DNA of 64,000 bases from Chrysemys picta bellii. Its lineage: Eukaryota > Chordata > Testudines > Emydidae. The stretch covers positions 56,997,498-57,061,497 of the forward strand of contig NC_088791.1 in the NCBI RefSeq assembly GCF_011386835.1, written 5' to 3'. The position numbers were made by a program, and so were the translations under genes. Below the pieces are notes generated by a model that saw only the letters and a list, made by a program, of their open reading frames with translations, ran no database searches and was not told the origin of the DNA. Shown piece after piece: positions 9,527-21,732 of this stretch (the stretch's first letter is position 1; each line of letters opens with the position of its first letter).

Positions 9527-9790
9527 GGCTAGGTCTACACTACCCGCCTGAATTGGCGGATAGAAATCGACCTCTCCGTGGGGACGCGACAATCGATCCC
9601 CGAATCGACACTCTTACTCCACCAGCGGAGGTGGGAGTAAGCGCCGTCGACGGGAAGCCGCGGAGGTCGATTTTGCCGCCGTCCTCACAGCGGGGTAAGT
9701 CGGCTGCGATACGTCGAATTCAGCTACGCTATTCACGTAGCTGAATTTGCGTATCTTAAATCGACTCCCCCCTGTAGTGTAGATGTAGCC
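9527..9790. mobile_element. Harbinger-type MITE with TTA duplication
   Basis: The left end GGCTAGGTCTACACTAC and right end TAGTGTAGATGTAGCC are imperfect inverted copies, and TTA flanks both sides (9524-9526, 9791-9793), as expected for PIF/Harbinger. The 264-bp body is CpG-rich, with an internal palindrome AATTCAGCTACG...CGTAGCTGAATT near 9717-9749. It is noncoding. Confidence 0.8.
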
Positions 9791-9793
9791 TTA

Positions 9794-10200
9794 CATTAAA
9801 GGACAGACTAATCAAAATAATTGCTTTTTAATTTGTCTCCAGAAAAATCTTTGCTTTATGAAAAGCAAAACAAGATAGAATACATTAGGATTATAGTTCG
9901 CACTGAACAGAAACATTTTTCTTTCCCACTTTATATCTTTCCCCAGTTTACACTATTTGTTTTGAAATCACTTTGTTTGAGAATCCTGATTCCTCTAGGG
10001 ACTGTACAAATATCGTTATTGAATAGACTACAATCATGAATCAGTAGAAGAATCAAGTAAAGCTTAGTTCACACACACATACAGATACCCTGTTAACCAG
10101 CAGTACTGATTTTGGACGCACAGCCTTAAATCATTACTGTAATTGGTTCCTTCCTGTTTACTGTTGAGTAGAAACAAAGCTGTCTCCCTCCCTAAAGCAA
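9794..10200. other. No gene seen
   Basis: AT-rich single-copy-like sequence leading into the 5S-derived stretch. A short frame at 9821-10039 has no domain features. Confidence 0.4.
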
Positions 10201-10201
10201 T

Positions 10202-10284
10202 GATCTTGAATGATCTTGACCCTAAAGCTCAGCAGCGTTGTGCCTGGTTAGTACTTGGCTGTGAGCCTTCCAAGAAGAGCCCAG
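10202..10284 (+). repeat. 5S rRNA-derived sequence (pseudogene or SINE head)
   Basis: The segment GATCTTGAATGATCTTG, AGCTCAGCAGCG and especially GCCTGGTTAGTACTTGG (10242-10258) follow 5S rRNA in order from the middle of the molecule to near its 3' end. The matching region contains the internal RNA polymerase III control region, so the A-box and C-box equivalents are partly kept. The first part of 5S and the exact 3' end are missing. It may be a 5S pseudogene or the head of a 5S-derived SINE; no clear SINE tail follows. Confidence 0.65.
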
Positions 10285-12425
10285 AATGGAACTGATATAT
10301 TTCTATGATGTAAAACTCATGCCAGATAGTCAGTGATGGTCATCCAAGGGTTGTACAATAAAACCAATATAAAGCAGCCAATGGATTATGCTTTCCATGA
10401 AAGCCCCCATTTGCGCTCCCGGGGCAGCCACAATCAGGGGTATGTCCATGGTAGTATAGCTTTACTGGTGTCATGCTGCCAGGGAGTCAGGAGCGGGGCA
10501 GGCAATCCAGTGCCAGAGGAGATGGCCCTGGCTCCCTGCAGGTCCATGGGTCTCTGTTAGGTTTGAGGGTAGGCTCTGTCACCTATTCCATGAGGTGGAG
10601 GAAAGCCCACCCCCCTGCCAGGACAATCGAGAACTCAGAGGGGGCAGATCACTAGGAGATCCTCCCACATGAAAAGTGGTACAGGACAATCCAGGCCCTT
10701 ATTCATTTTTAGTCCTTACTCAGGCAAATCCCAATTGAGTTCAGTAACAGTACATTAATTTTTACTACATATGAAGATATGAAAAATTATCATCATCAAA
10801 AAATTATTTCTAGCATGGTGCTAGCAGCTCATCTGCAGAAGGTGACCCAGGAATATGAAAATAATGTAATGCAAATGTGTGGCCAGCCTTGCTAGCACTA
10901 AAATAAACAGATCAGTAGTATTTTTGTTTGTATTAAAGTATGGGAAACGATTCATATTTTGAGAGAGAGGCTTCAAGGGACACGCTCCGAGCTAATTTAA
11001 CCCAAAATATAGGTGTTTGCAAAACAAGCTTTTATAAAATCTAAAATGAAATGGTCACAGTCCATCAAATAGAAAACAATGAAAGTAACCTTTAAAAAAC
11101 CTTGAGGAATGGGAAAAAACCCAAAACAAACAAGAAACCAAAAATAAAACAAACATAAACAAACCCCAACCTAAAAGCATCAATAAAAGCAAATTAGATT
11201 TATAGAATTATTATTGCTACTAATTATTGTACATATTGGTAATCTAAGGCATTATCAGTAATATAAGTAACATTTAAAAAAAATGTTAAGATGTATTTTT
11301 AATACATTTTAAGAAATGTGAAAATGTTGATAACACAATCTCGGTATAATGCAACTCCATAGTGAATAAAGTTTATCAGAAGCACCTCATTTTGCTGGTA
11401 TATTATGTTTCCACAACATTTTATTGGCCTGTCTATAGAAGTGAAGCTCAGAAACAATTAAGGTACAACTACTAAAGAGTTCAGTAGCAAATTCAATAGA
11501 ATAACAAGACTGCTTTTAAGTCAATAGTTTAGAGGAAACAGCTGTGCAAGAACAATGACTTTTGAAGCACAGTAGATCTTGACAGGAGCTCAGATCCCTG
11601 ATATTTCAGCCTTGTTCATTTGTCAGCATAAAGGCAAGATAAAGTCTTGTGGGATTAAGCAGACTCCATGGCTAAAAATATAGTTTGACAGTTCTTGTGT
11701 GCATTTGACAAGTCTACACAAAGAATATATTAGTATTCTTTTCAGCTATGAAGGAATATATGTTTTTAAGAGTGGCTGCAGTCTGTTATTTGAATTGAAA
11801 TTTTAATCTGTACTGCCCTGGTACTTCAAAGAATTGTAGCCATGTGTTGTTAGGTTTTCATCTTTCCTAGCTTCATAAATGCACATGGTAAAGATATCAG
11901 ATGACAAATATTTTGCAATAAAAAGTTAATTAATATTTGGAAACTATTTCAGTTAGCCTAAATTTGTAATGAGAAATGAACTATTTGTTTTCTTTTATTT
12001 CCATCAGTAATTACTTAAATAGGGTGTTTAAAATGGCTCATTTGGAGTGAACAGTTCTTAAATATTGGATTTATTTCAGATAGTGTGACTTTTTGCCGAA
12101 GTTAATTAATGGGGTCAAGAACGTAAGTTTTGAGTGTTGAATGCATGCAGGAATGGGACCTTGTTTAAGAGATTTCTGGTGTAACTGTACCTCCCATTGA
12201 TTATGAAATAATATTTCCAAAAGCTTATTCTTATTTTGTCCATGCAAGCCATATCAAAGCTAATTGTGCTATATGAGTTATATATTATTCATAAGAAATA
12301 AATGATAGACAGCCAAGAGTATCAGGTCTGTAATTTACATCAGAGTTCTGATGAGAGTATAATAAACTGCAACAGTAAAACGTGACTGATTTGTGATGCA
12401 CCAGAATTCCAAAATAGAGTTAAAG
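10285..12425. other. No gene seen; AT-rich sequence
   Basis: About 2.1 kb of AT-rich DNA without a long frame, splice-framed exon or recognised repeat end. A slightly GC-richer part lies at 10400-10650 but shows no domain. Confidence 0.4.
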
Positions 12426-12429
12426 CTTT

Positions 12430-12690
12430 TGGGCCAAATTCACTTCTTTGTTACACGGGTGTAAATCTGAACTTCCTAGTTGGCATCAGTTGACATCGAT
12501 GGGCTTAACTCTGGGTTTGCAGCATAGATGCTGAAACTAGAGGTCCTGGGGGTGCTGCCACACACCCTGGCTGCTGCACCCTCTTGTTTCCATTATATCC
12601 AGGGTTTACAGTTTGTTTCAATGGCTCTCAGCAACCCCGCTATAAAAATTGTTCCAGCGCCCTGCTTTGCAGCCATGTAAAGGAGACCAG
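12430..12690. repeat. Decayed MITE sequence
   Basis: GGGCCAAATTCACTTC opens a palindromic-family remnant. Beyond 12533, phrases such as GGTCCTGGGGGTGCTGCC and CTATAAAAATTGTTCCAGC match the look of a hAT-derived repeat. Ends and target duplication are not preserved. Confidence 0.35.
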
Positions 12691-13053
12691 AATTTAGCCC
12701 TTTATGCTTTTTTCATAGTATTCTGTTTCTCATTCTTTGAAAAAAAAAGCTCCCACTTCAGAACTGCTGTGGCCCCTTGGAACTGAGCAGAGGATATTGC
12801 TCATGCATTTTTGTTTTCTCTTTCTGAATAACAAGTTTGTCTGGCCACTTGCAAAGCAGTTAAAGTTTCTTTCGCACACCAGAGGAAGATCACATAGCTG
12901 CTGTTGTAAAGGGCAGCTGTGGGTGAGAGGAAGGTCAGCCTGCCCCGCCCCCAGAAGCTGTTGGTTTGAGATTCAGTCTCCTGCAGAGTTTCTCACCATC
13001 GAGACTGCCTTCAATATCCAGGAGATTTTGAGAGTGTCACAACCATGGCTGCA

Positions 13054-13170
13054 GAGGGTCCTGTGGCACCTTTAAGACTAACAGAAGTATTGGGAGCATA
13101 AGCTTTCGTGGGTAAGAACCTCACTTCTTCAGATGCAAGTAATGGAACCATGTATAAATGCAAGTGATGT
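13054..13170 (-). mobile_element. Penelope-like element tail, single arm
   Basis: The sequence GAGGGTCCTGTGGCACC ... AAGCTTTCGTGGGTAAG is the antisense of a Penelope-type 3' tail, the same unit as in the three inverted dimers of the window. A 13-bp exact target duplication, AACCATGGCTGCA, lies at 13041-13053 and 13171-13183. No coding part remains. Confidence 0.75.
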
Positions 13171-13183
13171 AACCATGGCTGCA

Positions 13184-14315
13184 TCACTCTCGCCATTAAA
13201 GTAACAATGAATAGAATAGAGGGAGAACAAAGAGTCTGGCAAGCCCTTATCAAATCTCACCATGGTGTGAATCAGGTGATATAGGGCTACCTTAGTGGCT
13301 CCCAAAATTAGTGCTACTAGTAACTACAACAGCATTGGGGGCGAAGAGGGCTGGACAGAGCAAAAGGGCGTGTGGCAGGGCACTTGTGGGCCTGGCTGAT
13401 CACTAGCTGTCCGAATCGCCCCTTAGGCTTGTGTGACCACATCCCCAAGTTAAAGCAGCCTGAACACTGAGGACTGGATCAGATCCTGGACAGCCTTGGG
13501 ATCAGCGCAGCTTACATGTGGTTTAATGCCACCATTTTCCTCTCATGCCCTGGTCTCCAATTTAGCACAGCTCATCCAGATTGGGGATCTAGTCAAATAC
13601 TATTATTCTCTTAGAAAAATATGTTGAACTCAAACCATGTTAAACTGTTTTCTTATGCAAAAAGGAACTTTGTATGTTTTAAAACCAGCTGCAAAGACTC
13701 AGTCCACAGAAAAAGCACATCCAAGATGGTGCCCATTCTTCAATATCTACTGTGACAAAAGATGTTGATATTTCCATTATAGTGCACTGTTCCTGCCACA
13801 GTCACTGCAGCATGGGCAAGTTCACTCAAGCCACCCTAAGAGTTCAATATATTTAAAAAGGACTGATGCTGTGCTGCCTTTTGTTCTTTGCTTGCTATAA
13901 CATTTTCTGCAGGACTGATGGCCTTTGCCTAGTGATCTTCTTACATCCTGTAGGATCCGCACAGCAGCAGTCTCAGTACTACTTGTTGCCATGTCAATTT
14001 CCAACTATGCCTTTTTAATTTATAAAGCTAATCAGCAGGTTTAGCAATGCTCTTGCTTTTACTCCTTAAAGATAAGGTCATAAAGCTAGAGAAACTGCAG
14101 GACTCCATTACTGCTCACTTCCCAATTGACATTTTTGCTTTTATTTTTAGCCATTGTGCCACAATATTTATTGTTGGGTAGTTGTTGTTTTGCCATATTC
14201 TGCTTATAGTTCATGGGAATATGATGCAGCCAAAGACACAAGATTTAGTTTCAGTCTGAAACCTAGTTGATGTCATGTAGCTAACAATGAATACTTTTTT
14301 GCAAATTATTTTTTT
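13184..14315. other. No gene seen
   Basis: Mixed-composition sequence without recognised exon, RNA gene or repeat end. Confidence 0.4.
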
Positions 14316-14320
14316 TACAT

Positions 14321-15521
14321 TCTGACAGTGTACCCCACAAGGCTTTATGGGGGGTGCTTATAAATGTATGTATGATATAACTGGAATAGGGTTTTGCTAC
14401 ATATGCCATATAACATATCTATGTAAAGGTTATGATCTACTGGTTATGTTCATCCTAGTTGTATGCAGGCACCATTTGTGTGTTCAAAGTTATGAACATT
14501 GGCTGTATAATTGCTTGATTTCTAAGTAGCCTTAGTTAGAACATTTGGTCACTTCTTGGGAAACGAATGTGCAAATTAGGTGCTCAATCAGGAAGCACTT
14601 AACAGACAAAAGAGCTTGGAAGACTCCAATCCACATAAGAAGTCTACCTGAGGATGTTCAAGGTAGCATGTGGGGAATGGCTACTACCTGCAAGTCCTGA
14701 GTCATGCATGGGCATGTGACTTGCCCATGTGATTCCGAATCCCCATTTTGTGACTGGATTCTACACTGGGTGAGGAGGGGGTCTCCACCTACAAGAGAGA
14801 GTCTATTTAAACCCCTGGGAGACCCCTCCATTTTGTCTTCAGCTGGCTAAAGAAGGAGCCTCTCCACCCCCCCAGGATACTTAAAGGAAACTGGAACAAA
14901 GGGCAGTAACTACAGGGGGTATGAGTAATTGCTGGACCCAGGCTAAAAGAAGATTATACTGTAAAAGGGAGCATTCTGGAACTGGTGAGGATCTTATCTG
15001 TATTTAGTTTAATTAGACATAGATTTGCGCATTTTATTTTATTTTCCTTGGTGACTTACTTTGTTCTGTCTGTTACTACTTGGAACCACTTAAATCTTAC
15101 TTTCTGTACTTAATAAAATCACTTTTTACTTATTAATTAACTCAGAGTATGTATTAATACCTGGGGGAACAAACAACTGTGCATATCTCTCTATCAGTGT
15201 TATAGAGGGCGAACAATTTATGAGTTTACCCTGTATAAGCTTTATACAGGGTAAAACAGATTTATTTGGGTTTAGACCCCATTGGGAGTTGGGCACCTGA
15301 GTGCTATAGACAAGCACACTCCTGTGAGCTGTTTTCAGGTAAACCTGCAGCTTTGGGGCAACTAATTCAGACCCTGGGTCTGTGTTGGAGCAGACGGGAG
15401 TGTCTGGCTCAGCAAGACAGGGTGCTGGAGTCCTGAGCTGGCAGGGAAAACAGGAGCAGAGGTAGTCTTGGTACATTAGGTGGCAGCTCCCAAGGGGGTT
15501 TCTGTGATCCAACCCGTCACA
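14321..15521 (+). mobile_element. Solo LTR-like element, copy 2 (1.2 kb)
   Basis: This is the inverted relative of 29-1232 and is flanked by an exact 5-bp duplication, TACAT (14316-14320, 15522-15526). On the plus strand a TATA-like TATTTAAA lies at 14814-14821 and AATAAA at 15112-15117, about 300 bases apart. That gives a U3-R-U5 order and sets the orientation. The left end has TC instead of the expected TG. No internal retroviral genes flank it, so it reads as a solo LTR. The long open frame on the other strand (15126-15743) is not credible. Confidence 0.7.
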
Positions 15522-15526
15522 TACAT

Positions 15527-15562
15527 CTTTTATTATTATTATTATTTTAATTATAATTATTT
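15527..15562. repeat. ATT microsatellite
   Basis: A run of TTATTATTATT and related AT-only sequence directly follows the right target duplication of the solo LTR. Confidence 0.6.
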
Positions 15563-15569
15563 TAATTTT

Positions 15570-16377
15570 AATGGCTTTGCTCTTTGTAGTTAAAACATAA
15601 ATCCATATGGGCTCATTTGATACAGTATTGTATAGAAGAAAGTTCTGCAAAATTGAAAAAGTCATAAGATTACTGGTGAGAAAAATACAGAGACTTAAAT
15701 GAATGAAGACAAACAAACGTGGACCGTGTAGACAAACATTCATCTGAACACAAGATTTCCATCTCAGAAATAGAGATTAAAATTTACAAAATGATCAGAG
15801 GGTAAAACAGTAGCCAAAAGAATATAAAATGAGAAATGACAGATGGCATGTTATCAGGACTTTTGTGCTTCCCCACAGTCAATGTGAATATTTCTTTAAG
15901 TTTCCATCAGAAATTATGTATACAGTATCACTGCTTATAGTGCATTATTGTATAAGGGTTTGTATACTACATACCTTAGCACAGTTATATTAAGAGTTGC
16001 ATGTAAATTCCCATCATAAATGCTGTCTTCAGTATTAAAATGATAACTTTTAGATCATTGCAACTAAGAGCATATATAAATTGCTTCACAGCAAGTCCAG
16101 ATACAAGACCAGGAGATAAGCTATTTCAGGTGGTGTAATTTGTAGCACTTCCTCTGCAATGTAAGGTCTTCAGCTTCTGCTTCCTTTCCTTCTAGAAGCT
16201 CGTGCTCACTGCCTGCTTTTACAATTCCCACACTTTTTGAAGTCTTTTATTTTTAGTATTGCCTGCAGAGGAGTTAGGCCAATTTACACAAGCTCAGCAT
16301 CTGGCCAGCTCTTTACACACAGCAATGCAAACTGACGTGCACTCTGTTTTCTTATTTACTCCAAAAATAAATCATTT
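15570..16377. other. No gene seen
   Basis: AT-rich sequence with short frames only; nothing recognised. Confidence 0.4.
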
Positions 16378-16453
16378 TAGGCCCCATTCAGTGACCATGG
16401 ATGTCAATGGAGAGACTCCCAATGAAGTCAGTGGTCACAGGATTGGGCCTTAA
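16378..16453. repeat. Palindromic MITE (GGCCC...GGGCC ends)
   Basis: The 76-bp unit opens TAGGCCCCATTCAGTGACCA and closes TGGTCACAGGATTGGGCCTTA. The arms are imperfect inverted copies. It belongs with the palindromes at 4098, 17404, 42901, 51717 and 61605. Confidence 0.55.
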
Positions 16454-17167
16454 ATGTTTACAAACCCCCTTCAAAGTTAAGAACTCCCCCACATACTAGA
16501 CAACTTTATTCTCAGTTAGGAATGGGACAGAAACAGGAATACTGTTTTGTGGTCAGGGACGGGAGGAAGCTGACAAACACAAAATGGATGGCAACCCAGC
16601 ACTGTGGTAGGATGTTCGAAGGGTCAAGTATGGTGGCTTCCCTGCACAGGGGACCTGGATGGGCAAAAGTTGTGGCATAACTCAGGAAGGCTTCTGCCTC
16701 ATGGCCAGTTATAATTATTCACTGTTCAGATTCATTTTTGTCTCTCATTCATCTGCTGTAAATACCTAGAAAGGTGCTGGATTCATAGATGATCTGAATG
16801 AGAATAGACATTCTTAAATAAGTAACAGTGGGCACTGGGATACTATGCCCTGTTGATCCTAAATTGGACGGCAAGTTCAGGAACATTATAATTGATTCAT
16901 GGTTTCACTTTTCATGAATTATCATCCCTGCTTTCATTTATGAACACTACTAGTGTAACTACCAACCAGTGACACCAGTGTATAGGAGGGAGTGTATATA
17001 GGAGCTTTGTTAAATATATGAAGGACCAAGTTTGCCATGCCAACAGTCTCACACTGACATATCATGTCCCTTCTGAAACCCAATTTTCTTTCTCCAGTTC
17101 CACTCATTATTCTACGGATTTGTTTTGTGAGGCCTTTGACCAGGGTCACTCATATTTTTAGTCCAAT
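16454..17167. other. No gene seen
   Basis: No recognisable frame, exon or repeat end. Confidence 0.4.
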
Positions 17168-17403
17168 GTAAGGCCAGGCTATACTAAAATGTTACAGCAA
17201 CCTTGCTACATCACTGAGAGATGTAAAAAATCCACATCCCTGAGCGACGTATTAAGCTGACCTAGCCTTGATGTAGACAGGGCTAGGTCGATGGACCTAG
17301 CTACTGCCTCTTGGGGAGGTGGATAAACTACAGTGATGGGAAGGGTCTCCCATTTACACTGAAGCTCTACAGCAACCGTGTTTCTAGTGAAGACATATCT
17401 TAG
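17168..17403. mobile_element. Harbinger-type MITE
   Basis: The sequence opens TGTAAGGCCAGGCTATACTA and closes TTTCTAGTGAAGACATATC-TTA, both diverged forms of the GGCCTGGTCTACACTA terminus. The interior has CGACCTAG-type and GGGAGGTGGAT motifs shared with the copy at 26185. A TAA/TTA pair flanks it. Noncoding. Confidence 0.65.
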
Positions 17404-17503
17404 GGCACCAATTCTATAAAGTCTCTAGCACATTGACTTCAATGAGACTATTCAGAATGTGCAAAGTTAAGCATGTTATAAGTATTTGAAGCTTTGGGAC
17501 CTA
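17404..17503. repeat. Palindromic MITE remnant
   Basis: GGGCACCAATTCT..., the CATTGACTTCAATGAG core and ...GTTAAGCATG form a decayed palindrome of the family noted at 61605. It sits directly against the Harbinger MITE. Confidence 0.45.
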
Positions 17504-20099
17504 TTTTACTATGTTGCTATAGCTTCTGGCTTGTCTCCCCAGTCGAAGAATGACTCGTTGCCGTGCCCAACATGTCTGTGCTGGACGTGTATTCAGAGAT
17601 GGGAGACTAATTTTACTGAGCCTGGCCAAAGTGTCACTTTAAAATAGTGACTTTATGAGCTTCCTGCTGTGGACACAAACATGAGAAAGCGGAACCTGAT
17701 TCTGCAGTCGCTACATGCACTCCCAGGGCACAGATGGACTACAGCATTGGTCCCAAATGGTCCAGTTTCTGTTCTGTAGTAGTAAATTATGTGATATTAC
17801 ATATAGCCATAAGCAAAACCAGGGGTGGATTTGCACACCTGGGTTGTTTGAATCTGTGTATCATGTTATTTGAATCCAAACATTTTAGGGTTATAAGAAT
17901 GGCCCAGTTTGTGTCCATTTCTACTTGTATGTTATATAAAGGGTGGGGGGCCATTAGTAACTTGAAACCCAAGTTAAACAGTTAATAACTCAGACGTTTT
18001 ATCAGAAGGCTGACTTTTCCTACAGAAGACATGTGTATTAGCATTTGATATAGCCAAAGCCAGAGGACTCAGGCCTCCATTCGTGTGCTAAACTAAATTC
18101 TACTTTTATTGCTACTTGTTACAAGCAAAAAAGGAGGAGCATATCACAACACAGTGCAATTCTGTAGCCCATACATTGTTCTACAAAACCAACCAAAATT
18201 CAGATTCTAAAGCACTTCACATATAATTCAATTAGAAGCATTCGTCAATTATGGAAACAAAGGCTTAACCTAGGCAAAAGTTTCTTATAGCATTTCTCAA
18301 ATAAGGTATTAAAACTTAAAAGTTACTTAGCAGATATGCTATCTCTTCTCCAGCAGACAGCAGGGGCTTTCAGATGAAAACTCTCAAATGTTTTGTATTT
18401 TAAATAATTCTTAGCTAGAGCTTAAGGTAGAAAGTCTTAGTTGTAACTCCAGCTAGGCTTTTAAATACTTCGGGGTAATGCCCAGTCTCTGTCCAGGTAT
18501 AGTCCCAGGTACAAGGTGAGGCAGCTGGATGGAGACAAAAGACAGGGTCCTCTCTGCTTCTTAAGACTGGCTTGACTTAGTTCTTGGCCTACAGTCTAGT
18601 CTCTGGTATGAGGTGCATAGTTTTCCTCCTCTGGATTTGGTCCTGGACTCTGTAGAAACTTGTGGATACACTTAGATGTCCTAAACAATACTCTTAAGGC
18701 ACAGAGATGACTTTCTTTGACCTATAGATAATTCTGCTTCTCCTAAAGTACTGACTTGTCAGCCCTTAGTTTCTATTGAACAAGGTGTGAGAAGTATTTT
18801 AACTTCTAGCCTATGCCTTCACTCTGAATATTCTTTTGCAGATTCATACTGGCTAGTCCATTTGCTGGACTTATTTCTGCCTCACATTCTCATTAAGTAT
18901 ATCCTGCTTCTGTTTCTCTCTCTATGCCCTCCTTGTAGGAGTCTCTCTCTTTCCAAAAACCTTCTTCCTCAGTCCCCTCTATACTGGCTCCTGTCTCTTT
19001 TTCCATTTTCCCACAAAACATCGTTAGTCAGAGCCGATAAGGGTCTTTTAACAAGACTTTTCTGGTTTTGTGGAAAAAGTGCAAATGGCCTTGTTTTAAT
19101 CTAGGAACATTCTGGTCAGTGTACAGCTTGTATCTTTCTGAAAAATTAGACTGTCTGTCTTTATTAAAACTGCTTCATAAAACCCTGGGGAACACAAATT
19201 TCAGTCAATAATCATCAGATATAATCATATTTAACTTTCATTTCAGCAGTTCTAGCACATTCACCGGTATTATGCATATGTGCCTATAACACCAATCTGT
19301 CTTTAGTTAACCAGTAATTACAGCTGTTTGAAAAAATTCAAAATTATTTTTTTTAATATGAACAGACACATTTTTGCGGTTATTTTCACCAAAACATTCA
19401 TACTGTTTTTCAACCAGCTATAGAGCTGGCCAAAAATGTACAATGGCATTTGTTTTAACAAAACAAGGGACAAAGTTTTTGCAAAAGTTGTTTCCATTTT
19501 TCAACCAGCCCTACTAGTACTTGTTGTTTTCTTGAGATTGACAAGATAAGGCAGTGTAGCTATGTATTGTAGCTTCACGTGTAGCCTACTGGTGACTATG
19601 TATTACAGGTCATCTTCTGTGCCAATCCATAGAGGTTATGAGTTACTAATTGTGTGTTAGGGAACCTAGAACTTCTTATAGGTGTCCTTTATTATTATTT
19701 AAATCAAAATCAAAATAAATATTAATATAAGTTATATTTTGTCATTTATATTTGCACATTCATTTCCCTACTCAGTTTAACTCTGGTAGATAGCATATAA
19801 AATAAATAATATAGTTCCTGGGTTATTGGCAGCTTTAGTGTCTGTCTGCACCTACAAACTATTCCATACAATGAATTGACTCAAACATTTCGATATTTTG
19901 TAAGTGTCACAACATTTTTATGAGTTCCACCTCTTCCACCTCCTATACAAAGAAGTCCTGAGTTTGCATCATAGTTTCTGAACAAATGTAAATGCAACAA
20001 GTGTAAGTTTTCTATGAATCTCTGCATTAAAAGATCGCAGTGGCCCTCACATTGGATTTTTATACAACAGGTCTCCTGAAAGATAAAACACACATTGCA
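17504..20099. other. No gene seen; possible MITE near 19330-19510
   Basis: Mostly AT-rich sequence. Between about 19330 and 19515, A/T-rich arms around AACCAGCTATAGAGCTGG and a close in TTTCAACCAGCCCTA suggest a GAGCTGGTTGAAA-type MITE. The 18060-19200 part could be a diverged antisense LTR but shows no clean ends. The frame at 18787-19104 is Leu/Ser-rich with no clear domain. Confidence 0.35.
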
Positions 20100-20265
20100 T
20101 ATTTATTATTACTATTAATTATGTTACTGTAGCATCTAGGGTCCTCAGCTGAAATGCATATGGGTGCCCCATTGGGCTAGGCACAGTACAGACATGTAAT
20201 AAGAGACTGTCCCTTTCTAAAGAGCCCATTGCAATCTAAATAAACAGGACAGACAAAAGGCTGGG
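20100..20265. repeat. Old SINE/LINE fragment
   Basis: ATTGGGCTAGGCACAGTACAGAC with a following AAGAGCCCATTGCAATCTAA is the characteristic GCTAGGYRCTGTACA...AGAGCTTACAATCTAA wording of a dispersed amniote repeat. Similar fragments occur at 25850 and 43740. Confidence 0.5.
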
Positions 20266-20639
20266 AGGATGGTCTGCAAATCTCATGTTAGTTCCATGGC
20301 TCTTGTTTTGTTCTTTAATGGGGTTTTGTTGGGAGGTGATTAAACAGAGACAAAGGAAGGGAGAAGCAACGCTGAAGGGAGATAAAGGGCAAATGGCGAG
20401 AAGTTAAAGTGGAGAGACTATGTGGGAAGGATAGAAAGAGGAGTGGAGCAAGCAGTCAACCAATCAGCACAGAGGGAAGGCTTTTCAAAGAGAAGGACTG
20501 AAATTTTCTGAAAAGCAGTGGTGTCCAAGGCCCTGCTGCAGCTGCTTGTCTAGGCTCTTGCTGGCTGAGGCTCTCGGTGGCTCTTCCCAGAGTTTTTCTT
20601 TCTCGAGCTCACATGCATAGGGCAGCAGGGAGGTTGCAA
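20266..20639. other. No gene seen
   Basis: Purine-rich and mixed sequence leading into the GC-rich block. No credible exon recognised. Confidence 0.35.
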
Positions 20640-21256
20640 CACAGTTCCGGAGTAGGGGCAGCAGGCCCCAGCCCCCCCGTCCGCTCGGGTCCCACAGGGG
20701 AACGAACGGGCCTGGGCTGCCGATGCCTCCGCCCCGGGGCTGCCGCAGGATAGCACCAGCTGGGCAGCAGCCCAGACGCGACTGGCCAGGGGCTGGGCGC
20801 AGCGTGTGCGCTGCTGGGTCCCAGCAGCAGGCCCAGACTCGGGGGGCTCGGGCCCGGGCGCCCAAGCCGCAGCCTCTGAGCTTGGCCATCGGCCGCTTCC
20901 TCCCCCCACGGCAGTGGGAGCTGCAGCAGTGGCTGCTCCCGAGTCCCGCTCCCCGGGGGGAGAACAGCCGCCACCTGGCCCCGCGGGCCGCCCCCCTCCT
21001 CTCCCTACCGCCCGACTGAGTCCTGCCTGCACTCGGGGCCAGGCCCGACTCTCACTCACCCCAGCCCCGCGCTCCCCCTGTGTCTCCCAGGCCTCCCTCC
21101 AGCACTTGTGGAGGGAGGAGGAATGGTGAGCCTGGGGAAGAGGCGGGGATTCGGGGAGGGAGCTAATGGGGGGAGGAGGGGGCGGAGTTGGGGCGGGGGA
21201 CAAACAAGGAAATATCGGGACAGTCCCGATAAAATCAGGCCGTCTGGTCACCCTAG
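20640..21256. mobile_element. GC-rich hAT-type element, one end visible
   Basis: The right end CGGGACAGTCCCGATAAAAT followed by CTGGTCACCCTA (to 21256) is the TAGGGTGACC family terminus. The GC-rich body with GGGGCGGAGTTGGGGCGGGG is like that of other large hAT elements here. A left terminus is not visible. The several long open frames come from GC bias and contain Pro/Gly/Ala-rich translations without domains. Confidence 0.5.
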
Positions 21257-21708
21257 CTGAAGCAGATCCCTACATCGCTTCCCCTGCCCAACTTCAAAAA
21301 GGGATGAGCACAAGTATTATGTACCTGCCCAAGGTTATGAGTTCCCTTACTCCCATCCATTCTACCTCCCCCCCGGGGTCATTGGTAGTATCTGCTGCCT
21401 ATGAGAGGGACAGGCAGAGGCATCCGGGCGCAACCGCAAAATCAAAAGACTCAAAGAGGTTAGACCTGTTTCATAGGAAAGTTTATTCTAAGGAGGGGTT
21501 GCAGCTCAGGATTGGAAACCAGCATGCACTTTTGTGCAGGTGTGACTTTAACCTTTGGGACTCCATACTAAAATTTAAAGACATGCTCCCAGAAGTTGCT
21601 AGGCAGGAGTTGTCCTCCCTAGTGGAGGAGGAGAAAGCTGTAGCAAGGGCCTGGCTGCAGGCTGCTCTGGATGGGGCTGACTCGGCTGCCATGCTATGCC
21701 ATGCATAG
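21257..21708 (+). pseudogene. Gag-like frame of DIRS-like element
   Basis: An open frame of about 150 codons reads through RLVTLAEADPYIASPAQ at its start, then SKDSKRLDLFHRKVYS and LQLRIGNQHALL, and ends with an alanine-rich ALDGADSAAMLCHA before a stop. The RKVYS...LRI.N...L wording is familiar from the gag-like protein of turtle DIRS-type elements. The beginning is fused in frame to the preceding hAT end, so the true start is lost. No zinc knuckle is present. It is a 5'-truncated remnant. Confidence 0.5.
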
Positions 21709-21732
21709 GAGCTACTGGTTGCAGGGAGGAAC

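Noticed and set aside
20485..21251. Long open frames up to 233 codons and a CpG-island-like composition
   Set aside because: GC bias of a hAT-type element; low-complexity translations and the element end within the frame argue against a gene promoter or exon.
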